Shown here in pieces: positions 5,334 through 6,007 of a stretch of 6,007 bases of DNA (position 1 is the stretch's first letter; each line of letters starts with the position of its first letter). The position numbers and the translations under genes are program-made. The notes beneath the pieces were generated by a model. The model was not told the DNA's origin and made no database searches. It was given only the letters and a program-made list of their open reading frames with translations. The DNA comes from Rhodocyclales bacterium (GTDB lineage: Bacteria; Pseudomonadota; Gammaproteobacteria; Burkholderiales; Rhodocyclaceae), in NCBI GenBank assembly GCA_021413665.1, contig JAIOPW010000501.1:1-6007 (forward strand), written 5' to 3'.

Positions 5334-5349
5334 GGGGTCAGAGACATTT
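5334..5349 (+). repeat. Left-end motif of the RAYT element
   Basis: GGGGTCAGAG-AC-ATTT lies about 20 bp upstream of the transposase start and one base after the stop of the truncated gene. I recall GGGGTCAGAG-type sequences as recurrent upstream of such transposase genes in proteobacterial genomes. An inverted copy occurs at 4545-4560. Inside and after it, GTCA (5337-5340) pairs with TGAC (5349-5352), giving a weak local hairpin. Confidence 0.6.
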
Positions 5350-5368
5350 GACTTTCCGAGTACCTGAC

Positions 5369-6007
5369 ATGCCACGCCGCGCACGAATTCTTCTCCCCGA
5401 CTACCCGCTGCACATCGTTCAGCGCGGAATCAATCGCGAGCCTTGCTTCTTCGCCGAGGAAGACTACCAGTGCTACCTCCATTGGCTGGAAGAAGCGGCT
5501 CACGATTGCGGCTGCGCGATTCATGCCTATGCGTTGATGACCAACCATGTCCATCTGCTGCTCACCCCGGCGAGAGCGGGCGCGCCGGCGCGCCTGATGC
5601 AATCGCTGGGCCGTCGCTACGTGCAGTACGCCAATCGCCAGTACCGACGCAGCGGCAGCCTGTGGGAAGGCCGCTACAAGTCGAGCGTGGTCCAGGCCGA
5701 AAGCTACCTGCTGGCCTGCATGCGCTACATCGAGCTCAATCCCGTGCGCGCCGCGATGGTCGCAGATCCCGGCGGCTACCGGTGGTCCAGCTATCGGGCC
5801 AACGGCCTGGGTCAGCCCGACGCCCGGCTGACGCCGCATTCGCTCTACCTTGGCCTCGACGTCGAACCCGCGTCGCGCTACGCCGCCTACCGGGCGCTGT
5901 TTCGACCACATCTGGATGCCGATGCGGCCGGCGACGTTCGCGAGGCGCTACGCCTGGGCATGCCCTTGGGCAGCGAACGCTTTGCCGAAACGATCTGCGC
6001 TCGATTG
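5369..6007 (+). CDS. REP-associated tyrosine transposase (RAYT, Y1/HUH), C-terminus cut by window
   Basis: 213 codons are open to the window edge without a stop. The N-terminus MPRRARILLPDYPLHIVQRG (1-20) is typical of RAYT / TnpA_REP proteins of the IS200/IS605-related Y1 transposase superfamily, which cut and join single-stranded DNA at REP-type hairpins. The metal-binding HUH motif is His60-Val-His62 in ALMTNHVHLLLTP. The segments LMQSLGRRYVQYANRQYRRS and GSLWEGRYKSSVVQ (96-109) follow. The likely catalytic tyrosine is Tyr120 in RYIELNPVRAAMV, followed by YRWSSYRAN. All these motifs are intact. The ATG at 5369 is preferred over the upstream in-frame TTG (5348) because it matches family N-termini. 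The ribosome binding site is poor. The missing C-terminus cannot be assessed, so an intact gene is likely but not shown. Confidence 0.92.
   Translation, partial: MPRRARILLPDYPLHIVQRGINREPCFFAEEDYQCYLHWLEEAAHDCGCAIHAYALMTNHVHLLLTPARAGAPARLMQSLGRRYVQYANRQYRRSGSLWEGRYKSSVVQAESYLLACMRYIELNPVRAAMVADPGGYRWSSYRANGLGQPDARLTPHSLYLGLDVEPASRYAAYRALFRPHLDADAAGDVREALRLGMPLGSERFAETICARL

Larger units (their letters stand above)
5334..6007 (+). mobile_element. REP-associated tyrosine transposase element, partial
   Basis: The element appears to begin with the motif GGGGTCAGAG at 5334 and carries a single RAYT gene; its right end lies outside the window. The boundary is placed where the coding frame of the preceding gene breaks off. 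RAYT genes are usually domesticated or immobile single-copy genes associated with dispersed REP sequences, so recent mobility cannot be assumed. Confidence 0.5.

Noticed and set aside
1..6007. CRISPR array, tRNA, rRNA or known defence cassette
   Set aside because: No regularly spaced repeats, no cloverleaf-like segments with conserved arms, and no defence-type protein motifs were seen. The only repeats are the pairs and the short tandem listed.

Overview
The window looks like a GC-rich chromosomal segment of a proteobacterium, most likely a betaproteobacterium (Rhodocyclales-like). This rests on gene order and protein character: guaA-guaB on one strand, ratA-rnfH on the same strand, and smpB divergent from ratA. 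No 16S or other decisive marker is present, so the placement is an inference.

Layout. Positions 1-2491 (minus strand) hold purine biosynthesis and housekeeping genes: the first 25 codons of guaA (GMP synthase), a strong rho-independent terminator, guaB (IMP dehydrogenase, complete), and the overlapping pair ratA-rnfH. Positions 2557-4085 (plus strand) hold smpB and a Bcr/CflA-type MFS efflux transporter. smpB should encode the tmRNA-binding protein for trans-translation, but it has lost about 122 bp internally. The C-terminal coding sequence survives in another frame, so the gene reads as a pseudogene unless the deletion is an assembly error.

Positions 4086-4649 hold no convincing gene. They contain a REP-like palindrome with a larger imperfect inverted repeat, a promoter-like site followed by a 10-bp palindrome, a pair of 22-bp direct repeats, a short ATCGAC tandem, and an inverted copy of a motif that also marks the left end of the mobile element further on. 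Positions 4650-5332 look like the remains of a small accessory operon. A 203-residue two-TM membrane protein of unknown function overlaps by ATGA the first 24 codons of a second gene. That gene stops exactly where the motif GGGGTCAGAG begins. About 25 bp after that motif, at 5369, starts a REP-associated tyrosine transposase (RAYT, HUH/Y1 superfamily), which runs off the right edge.

How the parts relate. guaB and guaA are consecutive steps (IMP to XMP to GMP). ratA-rnfH and smpB form the conserved divergent neighbourhood seen in many proteobacteria. The right third is an accessory region of lower GC in part, apparently remodelled by RAYT-type sequences. The most notable observations are the broken smpB and the apparent truncation of the accessory second gene at the RAYT element boundary. 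I did not find a defence system, CRISPR array, tRNA or rRNA.
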